Positions 7,206 to 14,784 of a stretch of 38,975 bases of DNA are shown here, piece by piece (within the stretch, counting starts at the first letter, position 1; every line of letters starts with the position of its first letter). The notes under the pieces were generated by a model that ran no database searches, had not been told where the DNA came from, and saw nothing but the letters and a program-made list of their open reading frames with translations. This stretch comes from a bacterium (GTDB taxonomy: Bacteria; UBP6; UBA1177): positions 1 to 38,975 of the forward strand of contig JAEESW010000022.1 in NCBI GenBank assembly GCA_016290135.1. The letters are read 5' to 3'. The position numbers and the translations under genes were made by a program.

Positions 7206-10200
7206 CACTCTTCCTCATCGTCTTCTTCGTTCTGTTCGTTCCGTTCTTTCTGTTCGTTCCGCTTTTTTTCCTCGCTCTCGATCTTCTCAAGAGCTTTGGC
7301 AGCTTTTTTGTAGAATTTATTATTCTTTGAGACTGTTTTCATAACTTCCTGAAAAAGTCTTTTCGCCTCTTCAGGATCGTCATCTATAACATACATTCCC
7401 TCTTCGTAAAGGTCTTCAGCCTCTTCTGTCGCTTCTTCAGGATCCTCGGTCTCAGCTTTTGAAGCCGGAGTACCGTTCTGAGAGCGGCCGGGCTTCTCGC
7501 TGGGCTTCGTACTGCTTGGCGGCAGATTCTGTTTGATGTAGTAGACCTCGTCTTCGATCATTTTTTTCTCATTGTAGTTATCGACATATTTCAAACAGCG
7601 CTTGAAATAGCGGAGAGCCTCGGCAAGGCTGCCTTTTTCCTTGTAAATGTAACCGAGTTTGCTCATCGAATCGACATCTTTTCTGTCACCGGCGAGAACT
7701 TTTTTGTAGTAGTTTATCGCCTTGTTCGTATCGCCGGAGTCGTAATACATGCCGGCAAGCAGTTTGACTGCAGCGCGGTTGCCTGACCTTTCAGCTTTTT
7801 TGAGGTAATCCATCGCCTTGCTGCGTTTCCCGAGCTGGAGATAACTTTCTCCGATCTCGAGATATGCCTCTTTCAGCAAGGATTTGTCAGTCACTTTGTT
7901 GAAACATCTGATAGCATCCTGATATTCATCGAGATTTTTATGGACGACACCTTTCATCAGCATAAGATCCTGATCTCCCGGGTCGAGCTTTTCAGCCGCC
8001 TCTATCTTTTCCAGAGCGCCTCTGTGGTCTCCGAGCTTCAAGAGGATCCTTGCATAGAGCATATAATTGTCGAAATTTTTCATATCAAGGACAACAGCCG
8101 TCTCGATATCCTTTTCGGCATCGGCATAGCGCTCCATCGTATAGAGTATCTTTGCCTTGAGGTAATAGACCGACGTTTTCTGCGAATCGAGTTCAAGTGA
8201 GCGGTTTATCGCAGCGAGCGCCTTTTCGTAATCTTTCACATGAGCATAGGAGTTTGCCAGAGAAGCATAGCTCTTATACATCCTCTTTTCGACGAAAGTC
8301 TTCTGCTCAAGCTCCGAAATCACGCTTTTCCATTTTCTCTCCTTTTCGAGAGAGTCGATGTAGGACTGCATATAATCATAGTTCAACGGATCGCTCTTGT
8401 AGGCCTTGAGAAGCATCTTTGTCGCTTCCGCATATTTTTTCTGGTCTTTGAGGAACTCGCCGTAGAAGAAGTATACCCTTTCATCACCCGCCGAATTTTT
8501 CTCATTGGCAATTTTGAAGTGTTCCGCCGCACTCTTGTAATCGGCATTTTTATGGTCGATCACAGCCTTTACCAGATGATACGGATACCTGTCTTTTCCG
8601 AGTTTTTCGAGAACGATCATTATCTGTTCAAGATCTTTCACTTTGTTGAAATCAAGCAGCAGGATCTGAGCTTTCGCGATATAAGGTTCGACATACGAAG
8701 GATCCGATTTTATCGAAAGGTCATAGAATTCGATAGCCTTCGCTTTGTCGCCGATATTCGAATAGATCTTCGCGACCCTCGCAAGAAGCTCCGGGTTCGT
8801 CAAAGTCTTGAGTTCAAGTTTCGCAAGTTCAAGATAGATCTTTTCCTTCTGGCCGAGAAGGACATAGACCTCAGTCTTTCCGATGATCGAAGAAGCATGC
8901 TTCGGATCTATTTTGAGGGCCATGTCATAGTATTCCATAGCCTTCGTCGAATCGGAGATCTGGACATAAAAATCAGCGATCTTCGTTATAGCTTCAGTAT
9001 CAGTCTGATTTATTTCGACCGCCTTTTCGTAGTATCCTATCGCTTCACTGACATTCCCGCGTTTTGAAGCCATAGATGCAAGCATCTGATAATATTCGGC
9101 TTTTTGAAAATCTTCAGCTTTGGCAATGACATTATTGTCGATATTTTTGAGGAATTTTTCAGCTTCTGTGAGCCTGTTCTCGCTGTTCATGAGGATCTTC
9201 GATTTGAGCAGATACGCCTTGATGTAGTTCGGAGATTCCGAAATTATCCTGTTGATGAAAGCCATCGCCGACTGCGTGTCGCCGTTCTGATATTTCATAT
9301 TGGCGAGAGCATACATGATCTTCACGCTTTTTCCGCCGCCCTGAATGAAACCTGTGTTGAAAAAGTTTTCCGCTTTTTCGAGATCGTTCTTGCCGCTTGC
9401 GATCAAACCGAGGATGTAGAAGACCTCCTGATCGTTCTTGTCGGTAAAGGGCTGCAGCATCTCGGCCGCCGTGTCATACTGTTTCTGTTCGTAAAGGCAG
9501 AGCGCTTTCGCCTTTACAAGGTCGATATTCCCCTGTGCATTCTTCATAGCGGAATCGATCTTATCGTTTATCGAAGCCGGCGATTCCACCTTTTTGTTGT
9601 ATGAAATGAGGAGATTCATCTTGACCTGACCGTCAAGACCGACGGCACTCGGAGCCGAATCGTCAGGCTTTATGTACTGTTTCAGAATGCCGATACTGTT
9701 GATATAGTCTTCCGGCACATCTTTGTCCAAAGCCTCTCTGACATCAGCCAAAGTTCCTGTATTGACAGCGATCTGCTCGCTTATATTGTCGAGGATATCC
9801 GCAGAATTGTTGCGTTTTGAGTAGAAATAGTAAGCTCCGCCGGCGATTATCGCCAAGATCGCAAGCGTTGCAACTGAAGTCGCCGCATAAAAAAGAGCCG
9901 GACTGCCGCCGCGTCTCTTTCCCTTTTTGGGGGAGCCGCCCTGGACACCAGTCGCGGTATCGCTGAATTCGTCAGGGATATAGACATGCTCGACCTTGCT
10001 GTTCTCATCATCGAAATTGATATCAACTGCGGAATTTTCTTCTCTGTGGATGGCGGTTCCTTCCTCGAAAAGGAGGGAATCCATCGAATCGTCCACCTGA
10101 TCAAGACCGAGAGAAGGTCCGGAAGATGAAAGATCTCCCTGAGCAGCTTCCGGCGCATCGCTGCCGTTCCAGTTCACACCGTCGTAGCTGATATCGTCGT

Positions 10201-11059
10201 CTTCGGAGATCTCGCCGTTTATCATAAGACTATCGACTTCCGATTCATCGACAGGACCTGTGACTTTTCCTGTGGCTTTGTTTCTGAAATAGATCTTCTG
10301 GCTTCCCTGAGCATTTTGAGCCTGTTTCGCCGCCGGAGCGTCACCAAAAAGCTCTTTCAGGAAATCGTCGGTCCCTTCGCTTTTACTGCCGGAGTTGTCT
10401 GACACATCGCCGAAAAGATCATCGGCCGCATCGTCACCGAAAAGGTCGTCAGCCGCCTGTTTCCCCGCATCGGAAGGAGTTCCGGCAGGTTTGTCGGCAA
10501 AAAGAGCGTCAAAATCGTCATCAGACTGCTTTCCAGTCTGCGGAGCGTCTGAAAAAAGCGCATCGGCATCTTTCTGCGCCGGGTCGTCGTCAAAAAGACT
10601 GTCATCAGTTTCATCGAAACGGTCCGAAGCAAGATCAAGGTCTGAACTGCCGCCGCCACCCAGCGAAACGCCTCCTGCATCCGACTGCTGCTGCGCACCA
10701 GATATCTCGTCGTGATATGAAGCGATATCGATCCCTCCGGCATCCTCAGATCCTTCTCCATTCTGAGGAGCTTCATCAGACTGCTGCCCGCTGAAATCAC
10801 CGTCAAGAAGGGCATCGAGATTGTCCGCCGCCTGATTGCTGCTTGCCGGCATTGAGTCAAAAAGGGAATCGACGTCAGATGGATCGTTCCTGTTTTCGGA
10901 AATCCCGCTTTCCGGAAGTTCCGGCTCGTTCTCCGCTCCTTCCCTGAAGACTCTGAACTTGTTCCCGCATGCAGAACACTTTACCGGAAGTCCCTTTTCA
11001 GGCACTTTGGCATCGTCTATCTGATAGTTCGTATTGCAGTGAGGACACACGATTTTCAT
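7205..11059 (-). CDS. Giant MJ0042 zinc-finger / GYF-like / TPR membrane protein
   Basis: A 1284-residue protein. Residues 1-40 are an MJ0042-type zinc ribbon (C5-x-x-C8, C28-x-x-C31). A long Asp/Ser/Ala-rich disordered region follows (to about 250). A GYF_2-like domain (about 256-302: IYFRNKATGKVTGPVDESEV, then W in DGVNW) comes next. A single membrane helix (about 388-412), preceded by a Lys/Arg-rich KKGKRRGG stretch, puts the N-terminus in the cytoplasm. About 700 residues of TPR-type helical pairs (roughly 480-1200) then lie in the periplasm, ending in a highly charged Glu/Lys tail. MJ0042-TPR proteins are frequent in myxobacteria and relatives and usually act as assembly scaffolds; here a client is not shown. 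It sits between the Crp-like gene and coaD. Confidence 0.82.
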   Translation of the reverse strand: MKIVCPHCNTNYQIDDAKVPEKGLPVKCSACGNKFRVFREGAENEPELPESGISENRNDPSDVDSLFDSMPASSNQAADNLDALLDGDFSGQQSDEAPQNGEGSEDAGGIDIASYHDEISGAQQQSDAGGVSLGGGGSSDLDLASDRFDETDDSLFDDDPAQKDADALFSDAPQTGKQSDDDFDALFADKPAGTPSDAGKQAADDLFGDDAADDLFGDVSDNSGSKSEGTDDFLKELFGDAPAAKQAQNAQGSQKIYFRNKATGKVTGPVDESEVDSLMINGEISEDDDISYDGVNWNGSDAPEAAQGDLSSSGPSLGLDQVDDSMDSLLFEEGTAIHREENSAVDINFDDENSKVEHVYIPDEFSDTATGVQGGSPKKGKRRGGSPALFYAATSVATLAILAIIAGGAYYFYSKRNNSADILDNISEQIAVNTGTLADVREALDKDVPEDYINSIGILKQYIKPDDSAPSAVGLDGQVKMNLLISYNKKVESPASINDKIDSAMKNAQGNIDLVKAKALCLYEQKQYDTAAEMLQPFTDKNDQEVFYILGLIASGKNDLEKAENFFNTGFIQGGGKSVKIMYALANMKYQNGDTQSAMAFINRIISESPNYIKAYLLKSKILMNSENRLTEAEKFLKNIDNNVIAKAEDFQKAEYYQMLASMASKRGNVSEAIGYYEKAVEINQTDTEAITKIADFYVQISDSTKAMEYYDMALKIDPKHASSIIGKTEVYVLLGQKEKIYLELAKLELKTLTNPELLARVAKIYSNIGDKAKAIEFYDLSIKSDPSYVEPYIAKAQILLLDFNKVKDLEQIMIVLEKLGKDRYPYHLVKAVIDHKNADYKSAAEHFKIANEKNSAGDERVYFFYGEFLKDQKKYAEATKMLLKAYKSDPLNYDYMQSYIDSLEKERKWKSVISELEQKTFVEKRMYKSYASLANSYAHVKDYEKALAAINRSLELDSQKTSVYYLKAKILYTMERYADAEKDIETAVVLDMKNFDNYMLYARILLKLGDHRGALEKIEAAEKLDPGDQDLMLMKGVVHKNLDEYQDAIRCFNKVTDKSLLKEAYLEIGESYLQLGKRSKAMDYLKKAERSGNRAAVKLLAGMYYDSGDTNKAINYYKKVLAGDRKDVDSMSKLGYIYKEKGSLAEALRYFKRCLKYVDNYNEKKMIEDEVYYIKQNLPPSSTKPSEKPGRSQNGTPASKAETEDPEEATEEAEDLYEEGMYVIDDDPEEAKRLFQEVMKTVSKNNKFYKKAAKALEKIESEEKKRNEQKERNEQNEEDDEEE

Positions 11060-11080
11060 TGTTACACCCCTTTAGTTAGT

Positions 11081-11740
11081 TTATATGTTTGCCTTTTTGT
11101 TTACAACATTCAAAAACGAGAGCGTTCCCGCCCCTTTTTCTCCTTTCGCCCCCGCAAAGACCGTCTCGCGGTTGTATTTTTTGAAAAGTGTCGATAGTTT
11201 ATCCTTTCCGCAGGTAAGGATCTTTCCGTCAACGAGCGACACATAGCCGAATACTTTTGAAAAATTCAACAGTTCCAGCAACTTATCAGTTGTCAGCTCG
11301 ATCTGGGCTGCAAGCGTTTCAAGATCTATTCCGGCTTCGTTGACAGGATCCGCGCCGCCTTTCTCGACGACATACGGAAGAACTCCCGCAACAAGCCTTA
11401 TATGCTGAGGTCCTGTTTCGGTCAAAGGCTCCTCCTTATCGTTGGCTCTCGCCGAATTTTTCATAAAAAGGGCGAACGACGCCTTTGCATTTCCGGCAAA
11501 AAATTCCTCGGCTTCGGCACTTTCCATAAGCTGAAGCAGAGTCTCTTCGCCTACCGTGACGCTGAATCGGGACGGTTTGCCGAAAAAGCACCCCTCTTCA
11601 CCAAAAAAATCATCTTCCGACAGCAAAAAACTCTCGTCCTTGCTTTCAAGTTTGACACTGCCGCGCTTTATCAGAAAAAGATATGGTGAAAACTCTCCGG
11701 TCAGCAGAACAGTTTCTCCCGGCAGGAATTCCTTTTCCAT
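11081..11740 (-). CDS. Crp/Fnr-like protein with degenerate ligand and DNA-binding parts
   Basis: A 219-residue protein. The ATG at 11740 overlaps the upstream TGA (TGATG), so the TTG just before it is not preferred. Residues 1-80 are a cyclic-nucleotide-binding beta-barrel (FLPGETVLLTGE, IKRGSVKLES, DDFFGEEGCFFGK). The phosphate-binding R-(S/T)-A motif is altered to SRFSVTV, so cAMP binding is doubtful. A helical linker and a C-terminal segment (about 135-190: DLETLAAQIELTTDKLLELL, then V-LVDGKIL) have the layout of a Crp winged helix, but its recognition helix is poor. It could be a regulator responding to another ligand, or a non-DNA-binding adaptor. Its position directly after a DtxR-type gene suggests joint regulation. 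Confidence 0.68.
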   Translation of the reverse strand: MEKEFLPGETVLLTGEFSPYLFLIKRGSVKLESKDESFLLSEDDFFGEEGCFFGKPSRFSVTVGEETLLQLMESAEAEEFFAGNAKASFALFMKNSARANDKEEPLTETGPQHIRLVAGVLPYVVEKGGADPVNEAGIDLETLAAQIELTTDKLLELLNFSKVFGYVSLVDGKILTCGKDKLSTLFKKYNRETVFAGAKGEKGAGTLSFLNVVNKKANI

Positions 11741-12189
11741 CAATCAAGCCTCTCTTCTTTCTTTAACTTCAGTGAATTAGGGCACTTGCCTTCACATTCA
11801 TCGGCACGCTTTATAAAAAGCCTGAATTTTTTCAAAGCATTCCCGGAAACGGTGTGCTCGATTTTGCATGCAATTTCGTCGGCTTCATCCTCTTCGAGAT
11901 TGAGGATATCGCGGAAAAAATGTTTAAAAAGCTCATGTCGCGCAAGAATATCCTGAGCGATAGCCTTTCCTTCGTCTGTCAGAGTGACATAGCCGTTCAT
12001 TTCGTGGTTGACAAGCCCTTTCTGGGTCAGAAGTTTGAGCGCTCTGGTGACTGTAGCGCGGCGTACGCCCAGTTTGCTCGAAAGTTCCATGTTTCTTGCA
12101 ACGACTCTCTTTTCGGTAAGTTCAAGAATCGCCTCGAGGTAATCTTCCTGAGTCGAAGTCAGGTTTTTATCGTTAGTTTTTTCCGCCAT
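11740..12189 (-). CDS. DtxR/MntR family metal-dependent transcriptional regulator
   Basis: A 149-residue repressor type that binds DNA when loaded with Fe(II) or Mn(II). The ATG at 12189 follows a GAGGTG site and lies inside the 3' end of coaBC (17-base overlap). The N-terminal winged helix (about 10-72) shows TQEDYLEAIL and LGVRRATVTRALKLL; the dimerization/metal domain (about 73-149) shows H85 in RHELFKHFF and C108-x-x-E111-H112. D16 and E19 correspond to the MntR metal ligands D8 and E11, while Cys108 is DtxR/IdeR-like, so Fe versus Mn cannot be settled. There is no SH3 domain, as in MntR. Coupling to the CoA operon is unusual. Confidence 0.9.
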   Translation of the reverse strand: MAEKTNDKNLTSTQEDYLEAILELTEKRVVARNMELSSKLGVRRATVTRALKLLTQKGLVNHEMNGYVTLTDEGKAIAQDILARHELFKHFFRDILNLEEDEADEIACKIEHTVSGNALKKFRLFIKRADECEGKCPNSLKLKKEERLD

Positions 12190-13402
12190 TGCGTTTCACC
12201 TCATACAGATTTAAGGCATTTCCAACAATAATATCAGCAAGTTGCGATTTTTCTATATTTTTAAACTCTTCAATGCGGTCCGCAAAAACGATCTTTACAG
12301 TGTTCGTGTCGGCACCGAAAGGATCGAACTCAGCAGTCACTTGATTCGCCACAACAAAATCGAGACCCTTCTTCACGAGTTTTTTTCTCGCGTTTTCCTC
12401 AAGATTTTCGGTCTCGGCTGCAAAACCGATCCTGACAGCGCCCGGTCTCGTCCACTTCAACGATTCCGCAAGAATGTCTTTTGTCCTGAAAAATTCAGCA
12501 GTTACAGAATATTCGCCCTTTTTTATCTTTTGAGCGTTTTTTTTCGGAGAATAGTCTGCGATCGCGGCGCTCATCACGAAAATATCGGCATTTCCGGCAT
12601 ATTTTTCAACGGTCTCTGCAGTCTCTGCCGCTGTAACGGTCTTGACAACTGAATATCCGGGATTGAACTTAGGTTCAGCGTTGACACCGATAAAAGTAAC
12701 ATCTCCGCCCGATTTCAAAGCCGCTTCTGAAACAGCGAAGCCCGTTTTTCCTGAAGATCCGTTCGTCACAAAGCGCACCGGATCGAGATATTCCCGAGTC
12801 GCACCGCCGGTAACGAGCCACTTCACGCCGCCGCGTCTGACCGGATAAAAGATCTCTTCAAGTTTGAAGATTATCTCTTCAGGTTCGGCCATTCTCCCCT
12901 TTCCGCTCGTTCCGCAGGCCAGAAAACCGCTTCCCGGATCAGCGAAATGAACGTTTTCACGCTTTTTCAGCCTTTCGATATTTTCAAGATTCGCCGGATT
13001 TTCATACATCGCCGTATTCATCGCCGGAGCGAAAAGAACCGGAACAGTCGCCGCCGCAAGGATCGTAGAGGCAAGGTCATCGGCGATCCCGCATGAAGCC
13101 TTCGCAATAAGATTCGCCGTAGCCGGAGCTACGATCACAGCATCGACATCCTGAGCCAGCGTGATGTGTGTTATTTTGGAAGAGTCCCTGACCTCGAAAG
13201 AATCGAAAAGCGGAGTTTTTCCGGAAAGAGCCTCCCAAGCCGACCTTCCGATAAAATTCAAAGAGTTGGCAGTTCCTACGACCTGCACCGATGCGCCGAG
13301 TTTCGTCAGTTCTCGAAGAAGATAGACCGACTTGTAGGCCGCAATACCGCCCGAAACTACAAGAAGCAGATTTTTATTCTTGAAAATTTTTTCCGAAGTC
13401 AT
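12173..13402 (-). CDS. coaBC: Bifunctional phosphopantothenoylcysteine decarboxylase / phosphopantothenate-cysteine ligase
   Basis: Two consecutive steps of coenzyme A synthesis in one polypeptide of about 409 residues. The ATG at 13402 is preferred (GGTGG six bases upstream); a GTG at 13411 is possible. The CoaC half (about 1-180) shows LVVSGGIAAYKS, the active-site His in ITHI, TANLIAKASCGIADDLAST, APAMNTAMYENP and the flap Cys in GFLACGTSGKGRM. The CoaB half (about 190-395) shows VTGGATREYLDPVRFVTN, NGSSGKTGFAV and MSAAIADYSPK. Both halves keep their key residues. First gene of a six-gene minus-strand operon that also holds coaD. Confidence 0.95.
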   Translation of the reverse strand: MTSEKIFKNKNLLLVVSGGIAAYKSVYLLRELTKLGASVQVVGTANSLNFIGRSAWEALSGKTPLFDSFEVRDSSKITHITLAQDVDAVIVAPATANLIAKASCGIADDLASTILAAATVPVLFAPAMNTAMYENPANLENIERLKKRENVHFADPGSGFLACGTSGKGRMAEPEEIIFKLEEIFYPVRRGGVKWLVTGGATREYLDPVRFVTNGSSGKTGFAVSEAALKSGGDVTFIGVNAEPKFNPGYSVVKTVTAAETAETVEKYAGNADIFVMSAAIADYSPKKNAQKIKKGEYSVTAEFFRTKDILAESLKWTRPGAVRIGFAAETENLEENARKKLVKKGLDFVVANQVTAEFDPFGADTNTVKIVFADRIEEFKNIEKSQLADIIVGNALNLYEVKRNGGKN

Positions 13403-13432
13403 CTCAACCACCAGTCAAACAACAGACGCGGA

Positions 13433-13460
13433 ATCTTACTCAAGAATATATAATATACAA
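13433..13460 (-). promoter_or_regulatory. Candidate promoter for the coaBC operon
   Basis: TTGTAT (13455-13460) and TAAGAT (13433-13438) with a 16-base spacer on the minus strand, about 30 bases upstream of the ATG. The stretch is very AT-rich, so alternatives exist. Confidence 0.45.
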
Positions 13461-13470
13461 AAATTTTTTA

Positions 13471-13499
13471 TAAAATTTAAGGTCTGCCTGCAAATTTTA
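13471..13499 (-). terminator. Candidate terminator after hisC
   Basis: Inverted repeat TAAAATTT / AAATTTTA with an inner AGG/CCT pair, nine bases after the hisC stop. On the minus strand it is followed by TAAAAAATTTTT. AT-rich and therefore of uncertain strength. Confidence 0.4.
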
Positions 13500-13507
13500 G
13501 GGAAGAT

Positions 13508-14638
13508 CTAAACTCTTTCCAGAACTTTCGACATTCTTTCAAGGAAATCTTCGGTCTGAAGATGGTCGCCCAGAGTGACTCTGAAGAATCCTGGAAGCAT
13601 TTTGAAGGAGCTTCTGTCGCGGACGAAAATATTTTCCTTTTCCATTTCTTCAAGAAGTTTCGGCAGATGCGGATGCTGCACCATGATATAGTTTGCCTTG
13701 CTGTCGAAAGCGGTAAGTCCGTGTTTGCGGAAGAAATCGAGCATTGCGAGTTTGCTGTTCCTGACATCGGTGACATATTTTTCCATATACTGCTTGTCAT
13801 CAAGCGCCGCAGTCGCTGCGACCTGAGCCAGAACACTCACGCTTTTCGGATTGAACACTTTTGAAAGCTGCGCGATGAGCGAAAGGTTCGTGAGAAGATA
13901 GCCGACTCTGAGCCCGGCCAAAGCCCACGCCTTCGAAAAAGTCCTCGTTACGATCAGGTTCGGGTATGTGTCGATAAGGTCAAGGACTGTTTCACCGGCG
14001 AATTCATAGTAAGCTTCGTCAACTATGACTATGCAGTGGCTCGCGATGGTGCAGAGGGTCGAGATCTGCTGCTTTGAAAGAAGGACTCCCGTCGGATTGT
14101 TCGGATTGACGACATAGATCATTTTGGTCGCCGGGGTTATATTTTCAAGGACGGAAGCGATGTCCGGCTTGAAAGGATCAGGAGTCTCGACTTTTTTGAC
14201 AACTGCGCCGCGAGTATGGATGTAAGTCAGAAAGTGAGTATAGGTCGGAAAAGGAACTACGACTTCATCTTTAGGATCGAGAAAGACCTTGCAGATGAGG
14301 TCAAGGGCATCGTCACTGCCGTTCGTGACAAGGATCTCCTCCATCGCACGGCCGGAATAGGCTGCAAGTTTGCGGCGGAGCTCCTTGCTCGAAAGTTCGG
14401 GATACCAGTTGAGCAGATTGTCATTGCATGCCAAAGCGTTTATTATAGCGTTTTTAACAGCGACCGAAGGGGGAAGAGTCGATTCGTTCCAGTCGAGTTT
14501 CAAGGGCGGAAGATCGCAGTTGGAAAGACCTGAAACAATTTTGTCGCGGCTTGAAATCGGCGAATAAGGCTCAAGATCCTCTATAAAATTTGATGCGAAA
14601 TTTTTTTCGGTTCTACCGTAATAAGCGTTTCCTTTCAT
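13508..14638 (-). CDS. hisC: Histidinol-phosphate aminotransferase-like PLP enzyme
   Basis: A 376-residue fold-type I aminotransferase of the HisC group, which converts imidazole-acetol phosphate to histidinol phosphate with glutamate as amino donor. Motifs: LDWNESTLPP, NWYPELSSKELRRKLA, VTNGSDDALDL, VVNPNNPTG, VDEAYYEF, and the PLP Schiff-base Lys236 in TFSKAWALAGLRVGY. ATG at 14638 after AGGA. No other his genes are in the window, so a broader aromatic or other aminotransferase role (HisC paralogues do this) is possible. It has its own promoter at 14674-14701 and probably its own terminator. Confidence 0.85.
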   Translation of the reverse strand: MKGNAYYGRTEKNFASNFIEDLEPYSPISSRDKIVSGLSNCDLPPLKLDWNESTLPPSVAVKNAIINALACNDNLLNWYPELSSKELRRKLAAYSGRAMEEILVTNGSDDALDLICKVFLDPKDEVVVPFPTYTHFLTYIHTRGAVVKKVETPDPFKPDIASVLENITPATKMIYVVNPNNPTGVLLSKQQISTLCTIASHCIVIVDEAYYEFAGETVLDLIDTYPNLIVTRTFSKAWALAGLRVGYLLTNLSLIAQLSKVFNPKSVSVLAQVAATAALDDKQYMEKYVTDVRNSKLAMLDFFRKHGLTAFDSKANYIMVQHPHLPKLLEEMEKENIFVRDRSSFKMLPGFFRVTLGDHLQTEDFLERMSKVLERV

Positions 14639-14673
14639 CTTTTTTCCTAAATCAAATCAACAAAAAATCGGCA

Positions 14674-14701
14674 ACAATAAGCAAAAAATATGCCATTTCA
14701 A
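14674..14701 (-). promoter_or_regulatory. Candidate promoter for hisC
   Basis: TTGAAA (14696-14701) and TATTGT (14674-14679) with a 16-base spacer on the minus strand, about 40 bases upstream of the hisC ATG. Confidence 0.5.
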
Positions 14702-14736
14702 GCACTTGATTTCATTGATTTTTCTCGGCAAAGCAT

Positions 14737-14753
14737 TGTAAAATATTTTTACA
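14737..14753. repeat. Short palindrome between the beta-helix lipoproteins and hisC
   Basis: TGTAAAA / TTTTACA, a 7-bp inverted repeat with a 3-base centre, 32 bases after the lipoprotein stop and upstream of the hisC promoter. It could be a weak transcription end for the lipoprotein operon or a protein-binding site. Confidence 0.35.
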
Positions 14754-14784
14754 TCGCAATTTTTGGTTAAAAAACTCTTTAAAA

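Noticed and set aside
8240-9604. Open frames on the plus strand opposite the giant TPR gene
   Set aside because: They are antisense shadows with no ribosome site and no homology.
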